DNA of 64,000 nt from Corynebacterium curieae. Its GTDB lineage: Bacteria > Actinomycetota > Actinomycetes > Mycobacteriales > Mycobacteriaceae. Under the pieces are notes generated by a model. The model saw only the letters and a program-made list of their open reading frames with translations. It was not told the origin of the DNA and made no database searches. The stretch lies in NCBI RefSeq assembly GCF_027570035.1, contig NZ_JAKMUU010000001.1, positions 372,001 through 436,000 on the forward strand, in the 5' to 3' direction. Below are positions 15,261 to 24,513 of the stretch, in pieces. How positions within the stretch are numbered: the stretch's first letter is position 1; each line of letters starts with the position of its first letter. A program made the position numbers and the translations under genes.

Positions 15261-17384
15261 TTAGTCCCTAGCCAGGGCCCTGGTCACATTCCCCACCACC
15301 GTAGCGCGGGAAACCTGTCCGCCAAGATAAACATTAACGATCATCGTCGCGCCCAAAATCTCGTGCCGCAGCCACGCAAAATCCGGCAGCGCCTCTACCA
15401 AGTGACCCAGTGCCCCAATGCGCTCGACGGTACGAATAACCAAGATGCCGCCCACATCAAAAGCTGCGGTGGTCACCTCCCCCGCAATGGCCGGCAGCTC
15501 CGTATAAGTGCGGGAGTTATAAGACTGGATAAACCGTATCTCCTGTGCCGCCTCTTCCAAGGTCTGCTGTACAGTCCGGATGAAAAATTCTGCCTTATAG
15601 TGTCCTTCTTCTTCGCGCACGATATTGGCGCGAACAATGGTCCAGCCCAAGGCAGAAAGCAGGGCAAAGATCCGCTTCAGTTCTCTTTGACTAGTACCGC
15701 ACCAGGACACGCTGACCTCTTGGTCCTCCCAATCCACCGATAGCGCAACGCCTTCGACATTAAGCGGAACGTGAACAGCTGGGCGGTTGAGCACACGCGG
15801 CTTCACTGCCTCGAGGGCACGAGAAACGATCAATTTCTGTGCCTGCTCCACGCGCGCAGACCACACCCCAGGACCCGTCGATTGCGCATCGGCCTTCGCC
15901 AGCGCCGCCATGAGGGAAAGCGTTAGTTGATCGTAATGAGCAGCGCTCAACAAGGCGTCTCGCGCTTCATCGGAGGAAGGATCCATCGTTGCCGCCAGCC
16001 GCGCTAAAGTCGTGTGCTCCGCTACCAAAGTTTGGGCGCGCGACCTATCGACTACGCTCAATCGCATGCGGGCAGCCTGACGGGTAATCATCTCCGCTCC
16101 CACTTGGGCGTGAGGTCGATCATAGCCCTTGCCAATGTCATGGTACAGCGCAGCCAGTAGCAATAAATCAGGACGAGCCACTGATGTTCGCGCCTCCGCG
16201 CAGCGAGTAACCGTGGCGATAAGATGGTGGTCCACCGCATTGACGTGGCTACGCTCACGTGGCAAAAGACCACGCACATGCCCCCACTCCGGCACCAAGC
16301 GCTCCCATAGCCCATAACGATCCAAGTCCTGTATAACCCGAGGGGTGGATCTGGGGGACGATAAGATAGCAAAGAAATCATCAACTGCCGCCCGCGACCA
16401 GAGCGGCGGCAAATCAGGCAATTCTTGGAGCTGCCGCCACGTAGTCTCGGCGATGGTATATCCCGTCCGCGCCGCTGCGGCCGCCACGCGGGTGAGCAAC
16501 CAGGGATCCGCTACGTTCGGTTTGCGCGAAAGGAAAATAACGCCGTCTTCGGCCACCACGTCTACATCAAGCGGGCGGCGCCGGCCGCGCCCCGACGCCG
16601 ATGCATTACGGCCCAGCACCCCACGAGCAGTAGCTAGGCCGCGCTCAACGGCCTTGTTGACTGCGGCGGCTGCACTTACCAAAGCCGCGGTCAAGGCATA
16701 GCGGCTTTCAAACCCCAAATCTTCCGCCACATCAGCTGCGAACTCGGGATCCAAAATATCGCGGTAGCGACGGGCTTTAACGTGCAAGTGCGTACGGACG
16801 TCGAGAAGCAGCCGATGCTCGCGTTCCAAATTTGGAAAGTCACACAAATTTCCTAAAGCCAAAGCGCGTAAAAGCTGAATATCCCGCAGGCCACCGCGCC
16901 CATTTTTCAGGTCGGGATTGGTCATCGCTGCCACCGCGCCCGATCGCTGCCACCGAGCAATAGCAGTTTCTAGAAAATCATCGAATCCGCGCTGGAGCTG
17001 GCGGCGCCACGCTGCAAGTAACTGCGCTCGAGCCTCGTCCACCAATACCTTTCGCCCTGCAACATATCCCAAATCCAGCTGTGCAAAGCCAGCGGATGCA
17101 TCCTCGGCGGCAATGGCGGCACACTCCTGTGGGGTGCGCAGAGCAAAATCTAAGCGATACTTGGCATCCCATACCGGATACCATAATTTTTCCACCGAGG
17201 CCGGTTCGGGTTCTTCGCCTTCCGGATAGATCAGAATGACGTCAATATCTGATTGCGGGGTCATCTCGTTTCGGGCAAAAGATCCCGTTGCAGCGAGTGC
17301 AGTTTTTGGTGGCAGCTCGAGTCCTTGCAATACACGAAGCGCCGAGGCATACGCCTCGGCGCGAATCTGTGCGGCGGTGAGCAT
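15261..17384 (-). CDS. glnD: PII nucleotidyltransferase GlnD
   Basis: A 707-residue GlnD, the sensor that modifies and demodifies PII protein in response to nitrogen status. The nucleotidyltransferase motif GSFARNEMTPQSDIDVILIY lies near residue 37. An HD hydrolase domain has LLLAALYHDIGKGYDRPH, and one recognisable ACT domain (VSVSWCGTSQRELKRIFALL) is followed by a weaker second one. In C. glutamicum the homologue adenylylates GlnK. The frame is open to 17468 but ATG 17384 gives the expected N-terminus and lies four bases after glnK, so the two are coupled. Confidence 0.94.
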   Translation of the reverse strand: MLTAAQIRAEAYASALRVLQGLELPPKTALAATGSFARNEMTPQSDIDVILIYPEGEEPEPASVEKLWYPVWDAKYRLDFALRTPQECAAIAAEDASAGFAQLDLGYVAGRKVLVDEARAQLLAAWRRQLQRGFDDFLETAIARWQRSGAVAAMTNPDLKNGRGGLRDIQLLRALALGNLCDFPNLEREHRLLLDVRTHLHVKARRYRDILDPEFAADVAEDLGFESRYALTAALVSAAAAVNKAVERGLATARGVLGRNASASGRGRRRPLDVDVVAEDGVIFLSRKPNVADPWLLTRVAAAAARTGYTIAETTWRQLQELPDLPPLWSRAAVDDFFAILSSPRSTPRVIQDLDRYGLWERLVPEWGHVRGLLPRERSHVNAVDHHLIATVTRCAEARTSVARPDLLLLAALYHDIGKGYDRPHAQVGAEMITRQAARMRLSVVDRSRAQTLVAEHTTLARLAATMDPSSDEARDALLSAAHYDQLTLSLMAALAKADAQSTGPGVWSARVEQAQKLIVSRALEAVKPRVLNRPAVHVPLNVEGVALSVDWEDQEVSVSWCGTSQRELKRIFALLSALGWTIVRANIVREEEGHYKAEFFIRTVQQTLEEAAQEIRFIQSYNSRTYTELPAIAGEVTTAAFDVGGILVIRTVERIGALGHLVEALPDFAWLRHEILGATMIVNVYLGGQVSRATVVGNVTRALARD

Positions 17385-17388
17385 GCGC

Positions 17389-17787
<399 letters not shown>

Positions 17788-17879
17788 TTAGCCCGAACAC
17801 AGGCGTATCTGTGCAACTATCTCCCAATTATGGCCCTACGTTGCCTTTGCCTTGGTGGGGATGCATCTCGAAGCTAAAA

Positions 17880-17933
17880 GCGGCGAGCTCACCTGCCCTC
17901 CCACTACTAAGTACAAGGGCACGAGAACGCCGC
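17880..17933 (-). terminator. Probable terminator of the mnh operon
   Basis: GCGGCG arms (17880-17885 and 17928-17933) with internal pairing of GTGCCC to GGGCAG, followed on the minus strand by TTTT. It lies about 20 bases after mnhG and before glnK, so glnK probably has its own promoter in 17728-17880. Confidence 0.55.
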
Positions 17934-17952
17934 CTGAAAGCTACCGTTACGG

Positions 17953-18321
17953 CTAAATATCATCCTTTTCGGCTTGCACCGTCTGCGCTGCCTGATGAGT
18001 ACGCTTAGCATGCTTGACGTCGGTCACGGTTACGCCGTAAATGGAACGACCCAAATAGTAAGAGCCTACCGAGGCTATAATCCACACACCGAAGCATGCA
18101 ATCAATGCCTGAATAAGCTGCCACAGGGAAAACCCATCGCGACCAAAATCCACGACAAGTTTGGCCACGATGATGAGCGGCACCGCAAGTCCCACTGTAG
18201 GTCCCAGCAGATTAGCACGGGTCAGTGCATCAGGGGCCCGCCAAAGCGAAACCACCGTGGCAACGACCAAAATGGTGGCGAAAATGAGTAAGACCGAAGC
18301 GATAATTTCAGCAATGCTCAT
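17953..18321 (-). CDS. mnhG: Mrp Na+/H+ antiporter subunit G
   Basis: A 122-residue MrpG/MnhG subunit, with three membrane helices and the family motif APDALTRANLLGPTVGLA (about 29-46). The C-terminal 35 residues are hydrophilic and charged. MrpG is part of the multisubunit Mrp complex that exchanges cytoplasmic Na+ (or K+) for protons. It is the last gene of the operon, three bases after mnhF. Confidence 0.92.
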   Translation of the reverse strand: MSIAEIIASVLLIFATILVVATVVSLWRAPDALTRANLLGPTVGLAVPLIIVAKLVVDFGRDGFSLWQLIQALIACFGVWIIASVGSYYLGRSIYGVTVTDVKHAKRTHQAAQTVQAEKDDI

Positions 18322-18324
18322 GGC

Positions 18325-18615
18325 TTATCGCCTGCCCTTCGAAATAATGCGGGCCATAGATAGCGTGGGCAGCACACCCGCCGCAATGGCACCGAGGAGA
18401 GCAATATAATAAGCCATCGGTGCATTATTGGTCATGGACCACGCCAAGTACATGCTTATCATTCCGTAGAAAACGATATCCGAAGTGATAGCACGAGTGA
18501 GCTCGTCGCGCGTGCGCAGGGCCAGCAGCACACCACACCAAGTGGCGATGCCCATGATGAATACGCATATAAATACGACCCAACCGAACGGGGATAGCGT
18601 TGCAAAATCAATCAT
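18325..18615 (-). CDS. mnhF: Mrp Na+/H+ antiporter subunit F
   Basis: A 96-residue hydrophobic subunit with three membrane helices and the MrpF pattern RTRDELTRAITSDIVFYGMISMY is represented at about 34-56. It overlaps mnhE by four bases and is followed three bases later by mnhG. All six genes lie in the family's standard order. Confidence 0.9.
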   Translation of the reverse strand: MIDFATLSPFGWVVFICVFIMGIATWCGVLLALRTRDELTRAITSDIVFYGMISMYLAWSMTNNAPMAYYIALLGAIAAGVLPTLSMARIISKGRR

Positions 18616-19145
18616 CGCTCGGTCTCCTTTCTGCGTTGTACGTTGCGGGCAAGGCGCTTAGGCTTTTCGACGTCCGCCTCGTTCTCCGAAAGCGGCGTAT
18701 CCTCAGCCCGCGCCAAATCCGGCGAGCGCATATAACGTCCTAAGGATTCGAGCGGATACTCGTAGAAAGCCTCATCCAACTCCTCGGTCTCCCCTTGGCC
18801 AGGGACGCCATAATCGATGTCCTTAACCCGCGGGGCGAGGCGTTGTTCCATATCTGCCAAGTCCGCCACAATGCCTGCCGGATCGGACCCCTGCACCGCC
18901 TGAACCAGCACGATGCGTGGCAGCCCCTTCCGGGGCGGCTCGCGCAACCCCAGCGATAAGGTACCTGGCGTCGCAGTAATGGAAGAGGTAAACCAGAAGA
19001 TTTCCCACGCGCTGGTCACCCGCAGTGGATAGCGAATAATCACAGGATGGTAGTCGTTATCTGGTTTGAAGGCCGCCAGCGCCAAGCTAATTCCGGCAAC
19101 GAAGATCTCCTTGATGAGCCACAATGCATACATGACTGCGTTCAT
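18612..19145 (-). CDS. mnhE: Mrp Na+/H+ antiporter subunit E
   Basis: A 177-residue MrpE. An N-terminal helix (about 5-25) precedes the cytosolic domain with YPLRVTSAWEIFWFTSSITATPGTLS (in part), the conserved segment of the family. The last 60 residues are charged and longer than in many relatives. It starts immediately before the mnhD stop region (no gap) and overlaps mnhF by four bases. Confidence 0.9.
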   Translation of the reverse strand: MNAVMYALWLIKEIFVAGISLALAAFKPDNDYHPVIIRYPLRVTSAWEIFWFTSSITATPGTLSLGLREPPRKGLPRIVLVQAVQGSDPAGIVADLADMEQRLAPRVKDIDYGVPGQGETEELDEAFYEYPLESLGRYMRSPDLARAEDTPLSENEADVEKPKRLARNVQRRKETER

Positions 19146-20687
19146 TTAACGGCCCTCCTGAATTTCATCAATATTGGGAACGGCAATCGGCTCATCCCCC
19201 AAGACGGCTTCAGTATAAGCGCTGGTATCCAAGAGCTGCTCAGAGGCGCTATCCACCACATCGAGAACGAGTCCAGAGAAGATGAACATGCACAACGATC
19301 CAAGGATAAGCGCCGCGGACGGAGCCATGAGTTTCTTGCGAATAACCAGTTCATCGGGAACCTTTTCTCTCGGTAGATCCTTGCCCCAAAAGACCTCGCG
19401 CCATACGCGCAACATGGCCAAGAAAGCAGCGAAGGAAGCGATAATAATGGCCGCAATGGCAATCCACGCCCAAGCGCCGCCCACGCGGGCAACCTCAAAG
19501 ACGATCATTAGCTTGCCCCACATACCGGAGAACGGAGGGAAGCCGACGACCGAGAATGCACCAGCTGCGAAAATCCACGCGATGATGGGATCGCGGCGGG
19601 CGAGGCCCGAGAGCTTGCTGAGCACCCCGGTACCGTAGGTTTCCTCGATGGCGCCAGAGGCCAGAATTAGCGAACCGACGGTCAGCATATGGTGAATGGT
19701 GTACATGATGCCCGCCGCCAGTGCGCGGCGCGGGTCATCAGAAGTAAATGCCAGCATGACCAGGATGAATGGCATACCGTTGAGCATTTGATAACCCAGA
19801 ACACGGCGAATGGAGTTTTCCGCCAGACCACCGAAGGCGCCGATCATCATGGAAATAACCATGATGACGATGATCAACACATTCCAGCGTTGGTCCATAT
19901 CGAAAAGCTGCACATAAAGGCGATAGAGCATGTAAACGGCCACTTTGGTGTGCAAGCCGGAGAACAAGCCCATTACCGCTGCGGAAGTACCCGGGTAAGT
20001 TCGCGGTAGCCAAGACTGCACGGGGAATACACCGGCCTTGGCGGTAATCGCGATAAGAATCAAACCGGCAGCTACGGTCACCGGCCCATTGCCGGCCGCA
20101 GCGCCCTTCAACGCAGCAAGATTAACTGCACCCGTGACCGAGTAGATATAGCCCACGCCTACTACCAGCAGGGTGGAGGCGAAAAGATTCACCAAGACAA
20201 AGGCACGGCCGGCCGCCAAGCGAGACCAAGTACCGGACATGGTAATGAGGCCATAGGAAGGCAGCAACATGACCTCAATAAATACGAAGAAGTTAAAGAG
20301 GTCCGCAGTTAGCAATGCACCGCACACACCGGTAATCAAAATTAAGGTGAGGGACGGGTAATAGCGGGATTTCGTTTCACCGCCCGCGATGGCGAACCAA
20401 TTGGCACCAAATGCGACGATCATCGTCGTAATGATCATCAGTGCGGAGAAAGCGTCCGCCGCGAATGGAATACCCACGTTACCTTGGTAGAGGCCCACGG
20501 TATGAGCTACTACCCCATTATTCATGGTGTAGACCAGCAGACCTAGGCCCGCAAAAATTCCAATTCCCGGAATTACCAGCATGATGGAATCGCGTACCAC
20601 ACGCCACGGGGCCAACAACGCAAACGCTGCTGCGATCAGCGGGACAGCTGGGAAAAGCGGAAGGAGTTGAGCTACAGTATCAGCCAT
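19146..20687 (-). CDS. mnhD: Mrp Na+/H+ antiporter subunit D
   Basis: A 513-residue polytopic subunit with about 14 helices, homologous to proton-pumping subunits of complex I (NuoN/NuoM type). Visible are FNFFVFIEVMLLPSYGL (conserved Glu in a helix), AKAGVFPVQSWLPRTYPG (conserved Lys) and GLHTKVAVYMLYRLY. It shares one base with mnhC and abuts mnhE, so translation is tightly coupled. Confidence 0.94.
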   Translation of the reverse strand: MADTVAQLLPLFPAVPLIAAAFALLAPWRVVRDSIMLVIPGIGIFAGLGLLVYTMNNGVVAHTVGLYQGNVGIPFAADAFSALMIITTMIVAFGANWFAIAGGETKSRYYPSLTLILITGVCGALLTADLFNFFVFIEVMLLPSYGLITMSGTWSRLAAGRAFVLVNLFASTLLVVGVGYIYSVTGAVNLAALKGAAAGNGPVTVAAGLILIAITAKAGVFPVQSWLPRTYPGTSAAVMGLFSGLHTKVAVYMLYRLYVQLFDMDQRWNVLIIVIMVISMMIGAFGGLAENSIRRVLGYQMLNGMPFILVMLAFTSDDPRRALAAGIMYTIHHMLTVGSLILASGAIEETYGTGVLSKLSGLARRDPIIAWIFAAGAFSVVGFPPFSGMWGKLMIVFEVARVGGAWAWIAIAAIIIASFAAFLAMLRVWREVFWGKDLPREKVPDELVIRKKLMAPSAALILGSLCMFIFSGLVLDVVDSASEQLLDTSAYTEAVLGDEPIAVPNIDEIQEGR

Positions 20688-21163
20688 TATTTGTCATCCT
20701 CCTTCTTATTAATAGCCCCGCGCTCTGCGACGGGAGTGTCATGGTCGACTTGGCCGATACGGTCAAGCTGATTATTAGAATCCTCCAAAATCTGGCGATT
20801 TTGAGCATCTCGGCCCAATGTCGAAAAAGCGTGGTCGATGGTGTTGTCATCAACTGGCTCCACCACATCGGTGTCATCGTTTTTGCCCATTGCTGCCATC
20901 GTTAACAAGATGGTCGAAGTAGCCATGGAAATAACCACCGCGGTCAGCACGAAGGCCTGTGGCAGCGGGTCTGCCATCTGGTCGTGCGGAACCTGGGAGG
21001 GGAAGGACTCGCCGCGGTAGGAATACACGCCCGTAGCCAACAGCATCAGATTGGCACCGTGGCCAAAAGCCATCATTCCCAAAACAATGCGTACCAATCC
21101 GCGCTGTTGGATGAGGTAGACAGCACTGCCTATGAGTATTGCAATAGTCAATGCAAGGATCAT
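20687..21163 (-). CDS. mnhC: Mrp Na+/H+ antiporter subunit C
   Basis: A 158-residue NuoK-like subunit. Three helices occupy the first 110 residues, with GLVRIVLGMMAFGHGANLMLLA and the loop ADPLPQAFVLTAVVI conserved in the family. A hydrophilic tail of about 50 residues extends into the cytosol. Its ends share single bases with mnhA and mnhD (stop/start overlaps). Confidence 0.93.
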   Translation of the reverse strand: MILALTIAILIGSAVYLIQQRGLVRIVLGMMAFGHGANLMLLATGVYSYRGESFPSQVPHDQMADPLPQAFVLTAVVISMATSTILLTMAAMGKNDDTDVVEPVDDNTIDHAFSTLGRDAQNRQILEDSNNQLDRIGQVDHDTPVAERGAINKKEDDK

Positions 21164-24141
21164 TACTTCTCTCCTCCCCGATTAGCTGCGGACCGCTTGC
21201 TCTTCCTCTTCGTCTTCGCCTCCGAAGGAGTCAACAAGGCCAACGGATCAGTCGAGGGGTTAATTGGGTCCGGATATGGATCATCGACATCCTCGAGCGA
21301 AATGCGCGGTGTTGTTGGCAACGCCGAATCATCATCGTGGACCCACGGCAGGAAGTCGCGTTCCGTACCCGGGCGCAGGTAACCACCCAAAGCATTAATC
21401 GCCATGGTAAGCATGCCCAGCACCGCAAGGTAAATGCCCAAGTCGAAGATGAGCGAAGTAGTCCAGTGCTGGCCAAAGGCCTCAGCATGGATAGCAGCCA
21501 AGAAGCCACCATTTCCAATGCCGTAGTGCAAGTAGCCCACGAAACCTGCAATCAAGGCGGTGATGATGCCAATACCCGTGAGATGAATCGGGGTCATGCG
21601 GCCGAAGACGATTTCATCGGATCCGCGAGACAAGTAGATCAGACCGATAGCGGCACCCATGATCAACGCTGCAGGGAAGCCACCGCCGGAGGCATTGTGC
21701 CCGCGGAAGAAAACAATGACGGACATAATTACCAGCAGTGGAATAACGACGTGCACGCCCTTGCGCAGAGGCACGGAGTTCAACTGCGACTGGCCGAACG
21801 GCGCGGGGCGAGTGCCCGACTTGAACGGGAAGCGCGGCAGCGTCGTGGTAATGGCCGCAATAACCACCGCTGCCATGCCCAGCACGGAAAGCTCACCCAG
21901 GGTATCGAGAGCACGGAATTCCACGATGATGGTAGCGACGACGTTATCGCCACCCGTGATGTCCGGAGCGTTGTCGAGGTACCACATGGCCAAGTCAGAA
22001 CGTTCGTGACGGCCCATGAGACCCCACACACCCAAGAAAGCCGCCACACCGGCCAAGACTGCAATGACAATAGAGCCCGTCTTGCGGGACTTATTCTTTA
22101 CTGGCTGGAAGGTTTCCGGCAAGTAGCGCAGCACCATCATCATGACGATGACGGATAGGGCTTCCACCATAAACTGGGTCAGCGCCACGTCCGGCGCACC
22201 TAGCAGGAACATCTGCAGGGTTACGCCGGAACCGGCAATGCCGATCATGATGGCTCCGGTCAGGCGATTTTGGGTACGTACTAAACCAAACATCGCCAGC
22301 CCGATAATGCCCAGTGGCAACAGGTCCCACGGGTTATCCAAGCCATCCACACGCGGCTGCAACGCCACCCCATCCACGCCATCGCGGATGAGGGTGGTCG
22401 CGGCCAGCACGATGATCAAGATGACGATTGGCAGCATGTGACGGGACGGATTATGCGAGTCGGACATCTTGCCCAAAACTCGTCCCAGTTGGGTACAGCC
22501 TACTTGGAGGGAGTGCAGTAGCTCATTGCCGCTTCGCGGCATGAATTTGGTGTCCTCAAAGCTTGCCCACATCTTCTTGCGGGCAAAAACGCCGGCGATA
22601 CCGGCGATGAGGACCACCAACGAGATAGCAAAAGGAATTGTGAAACCATGCCACAGCGCAAGGTGCGAGTGGTGATCCATGCCGACAGCCGCCACTGCAC
22701 GGTCGACCGGCTCGTCAAAGAGCCCAAGTACGAATACCAATGGCAAGGACATAAATCCTGGAAGCGCGGCCGGTAACCACAGGGAAACCGGGGCTTCATG
22801 AACATGTCCCATATCGCGAGGGCCGTCAAAGAACGCACCGAACACAATCTTTGCAGAGTAGGTAAAGGTAAAGAAGGCACCAATGCCTGCCACAATAAGC
22901 AGAATGACCTGACCAGCGCCGCCTATCGGGGCGTCTTCAAACGCAGTGAGCATCCCTTCCTTGGATACAAAGCCCAAAAGCGGCGGCACCGCAGCCATCG
23001 AGGCGGCACCGATTATTACTGAGCCAAATGTCCACGGCATCTTATTCCACAGTGGTCCAAGGCGGCGAATATCACGCGAACCGGCTTCGTGGTCGATGAC
23101 GCCAATAAGCATAAACAACGAGGACTTAAATAGTGCGTGCGCCAAAGTGTGGACCAGAGCCGCGGCGATAGCGAACGGCGTACCCACACCAATTGTGGCA
23201 ACAATCCAACCCAGATGGGAGACGGTGGAATATGCCGTTAGCTTCTTCAGGTCCGTCTTTTGTACTGCAAATACCGCGGACATAACCGCGGTACCCATGC
23301 CTACGACGATGAGCAACCAATTCCACACCGCCACATCGTGGAAAATGGCGGAGAAACGAATCAGCAGGTACACACCTGCCTTGACCACTGCCGCTGCGTG
23401 AAGAAAAGCCGAGACCGGGGTCGCGGCGGCCATAGCCTCAGGTAGCCAGAAGTGGAATGGGAACTGCGCCGACTTAGTAAAGGCAGACGCGGCGATCAAA
23501 ACGGCTACGGCCGCCGTTACCCCTGGGCGTTCCGTCCATACTGGGGAGGCCAAGATAGCAGATACGTTAGTCGAGCCGGTCACCGTCGCAGCTATGCCCA
23601 AAGCAGTCAGCAGAGTCAATCCGCCGATGAAGGTCAGAATCAACGTACGCTGCGAGCCCGCTTCGCCTCCCGAACCGGATCGCGCGATCAGCATAAAGGA
23701 GGCCAAGGAGACAAGCTCCCAGGCAAGGAACAAAACCACAACGTCATTGGCCAGAACCAGCAACAAAATGGACAGCGTAAAGGCTGTCATCAGGGTATAG
23801 AAGCTGGTGTTACCGTCATTCTTGGGCAGGTAGGCTGCCGAATATGTAAAGACGACGGCACCGATGACCAGCGCCAGCATGGCGAAAAAGATACTCAACG
23901 CGTCCCCGCGGAGAGCAAAACTTACGTCGACGCCCGGTGCGATGAAATCGCGCACCCAAGTGGCGTGGAAACTTAATTCTTCCCCGGCTGCAATGGCAGG
24001 AAATTCCTTGGCAATAAGGACCGCCGCAATAAGAAAAAGGCCAGCTAGTGGATAGCCTGCCTTTCGGTCAATAACCTTCACGGTTACTGGTGCCAAGATC
24101 ACTGCCAGCGCCGCGAGGAGGACTGCATAAAGTAGCGTCAC
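21163..24141 (-). CDS. mnhA: Mrp Na+/H+ antiporter fused subunit A/B
   Basis: A 992-residue subunit. The first 480 or so residues are the NuoL-like proton channel (LFLAWELVSLASFMLIARSG, KSAQFPFHFWLPEAMAAATP, HALFKSSLFM). A further hydrophobic block carries the DUF4040-type segment TGAIMIGIAGSGVTLQMFLL, and the last 150 residues are a fused MrpB domain (GHNASGGGFPAALIMG). No separate mnhB exists, matching the fused arrangement in corynebacteria. It starts at GTG 24141 with GAGG ten bases upstream and is the first gene of the six-gene operon. A 23-base palindrome lies 32 bases upstream of the start. Confidence 0.94.
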   Translation of the reverse strand: MTLLYAVLLAALAVILAPVTVKVIDRKAGYPLAGLFLIAAVLIAKEFPAIAAGEELSFHATWVRDFIAPGVDVSFALRGDALSIFFAMLALVIGAVVFTYSAAYLPKNDGNTSFYTLMTAFTLSILLLVLANDVVVLFLAWELVSLASFMLIARSGSGGEAGSQRTLILTFIGGLTLLTALGIAATVTGSTNVSAILASPVWTERPGVTAAVAVLIAASAFTKSAQFPFHFWLPEAMAAATPVSAFLHAAAVVKAGVYLLIRFSAIFHDVAVWNWLLIVVGMGTAVMSAVFAVQKTDLKKLTAYSTVSHLGWIVATIGVGTPFAIAAALVHTLAHALFKSSLFMLIGVIDHEAGSRDIRRLGPLWNKMPWTFGSVIIGAASMAAVPPLLGFVSKEGMLTAFEDAPIGGAGQVILLIVAGIGAFFTFTYSAKIVFGAFFDGPRDMGHVHEAPVSLWLPAALPGFMSLPLVFVLGLFDEPVDRAVAAVGMDHHSHLALWHGFTIPFAISLVVLIAGIAGVFARKKMWASFEDTKFMPRSGNELLHSLQVGCTQLGRVLGKMSDSHNPSRHMLPIVILIIVLAATTLIRDGVDGVALQPRVDGLDNPWDLLPLGIIGLAMFGLVRTQNRLTGAIMIGIAGSGVTLQMFLLGAPDVALTQFMVEALSVIVMMMVLRYLPETFQPVKNKSRKTGSIVIAVLAGVAAFLGVWGLMGRHERSDLAMWYLDNAPDITGGDNVVATIIVEFRALDTLGELSVLGMAAVVIAAITTTLPRFPFKSGTRPAPFGQSQLNSVPLRKGVHVVIPLLVIMSVIVFFRGHNASGGGFPAALIMGAAIGLIYLSRGSDEIVFGRMTPIHLTGIGIITALIAGFVGYLHYGIGNGGFLAAIHAEAFGQHWTTSLIFDLGIYLAVLGMLTMAINALGGYLRPGTERDFLPWVHDDDSALPTTPRISLEDVDDPYPDPINPSTDPLALLTPSEAKTKRKSKRSAANRGGEK

Positions 24142-24172
24142 GGAATACTTGCCTCACGAACCTTGGTCTAGG

Positions 24173-24195
24173 TTTAATGCGAATTTCGCATTAAA
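24173..24195. promoter_or_regulatory. 23-base palindrome upstream of the mnh operon
   Basis: Perfect 11-base arms (TTTAATGCGAA and its complement) around one base. The near-absence of a loop argues for a dimeric-protein operator. Position 32 bases before the mnhA GTG suggests control of the antiporter operon; the regulator is unknown. Confidence 0.55.
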
Positions 24196-24443
24196 TACAG
24201 CCCTTTCAGGCTACCACTCCCGCCAAGGCCGAACCACATTGCAGCAATTCCTTCCGTTTCATAAAAAGCGAGCACAACCGCCACAATTACGCTTACAGTC
24301 AGAAAATCCACAGGCGCTCAGCAGGACTTTCTCCCGCCTCAACTACCTCGCCGCTTTCGCATAGTTTGCGAAGCCGCAAAGCGAAGAAGGCGAAAAGAAT
24401 TCGCGAGACTGCTGCATGCTTCAACTCGGCTATGAAAGCAAAG

Positions 24444-24500
24444 AACTCCCCCAGCACACCGTGGCGCACGCCCGTGCCACCCGATATGCAGGAGGGAGTT
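24444..24500 (-). terminator. Two-tier terminator structure after ftsY
   Basis: Outer arms AACTCCC (24444-24450) and GGGAGTT (24494-24500) enclose a second hairpin, GTGGCGCACG with CGTGCCAC (24461-24480). On the minus strand the outer stem is followed by TTCTTT. It begins 14 bases past the ftsY stop. Confidence 0.65.
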
Positions 24501-24513
24501 TTGAAGATGGCGG

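Larger units (their letters stand above)
24142..24513. other. 372-base region between mnhA and ftsY
   Basis: No gene is seen. The left part (24142-24200) is the promoter region of the mnh operon with the 23-base palindrome. The middle contains a small TTCGCA/TGCGAA hairpin near 24353-24370. The right end (24444-24500) is the ftsY terminator structure. The remainder is unremarkable, moderately AT-richer DNA. Confidence 0.6.

Noticed and set aside
17817-17830. AmtR-like site CTAT-N6-ATTA upstream of glnK
   Set aside because: One half fits the C. glutamicum AmtR consensus CTAT-N6-ATAG but the other half does not, and the neighbouring flanks are not T/A-rich. Too weak to list as an operator.
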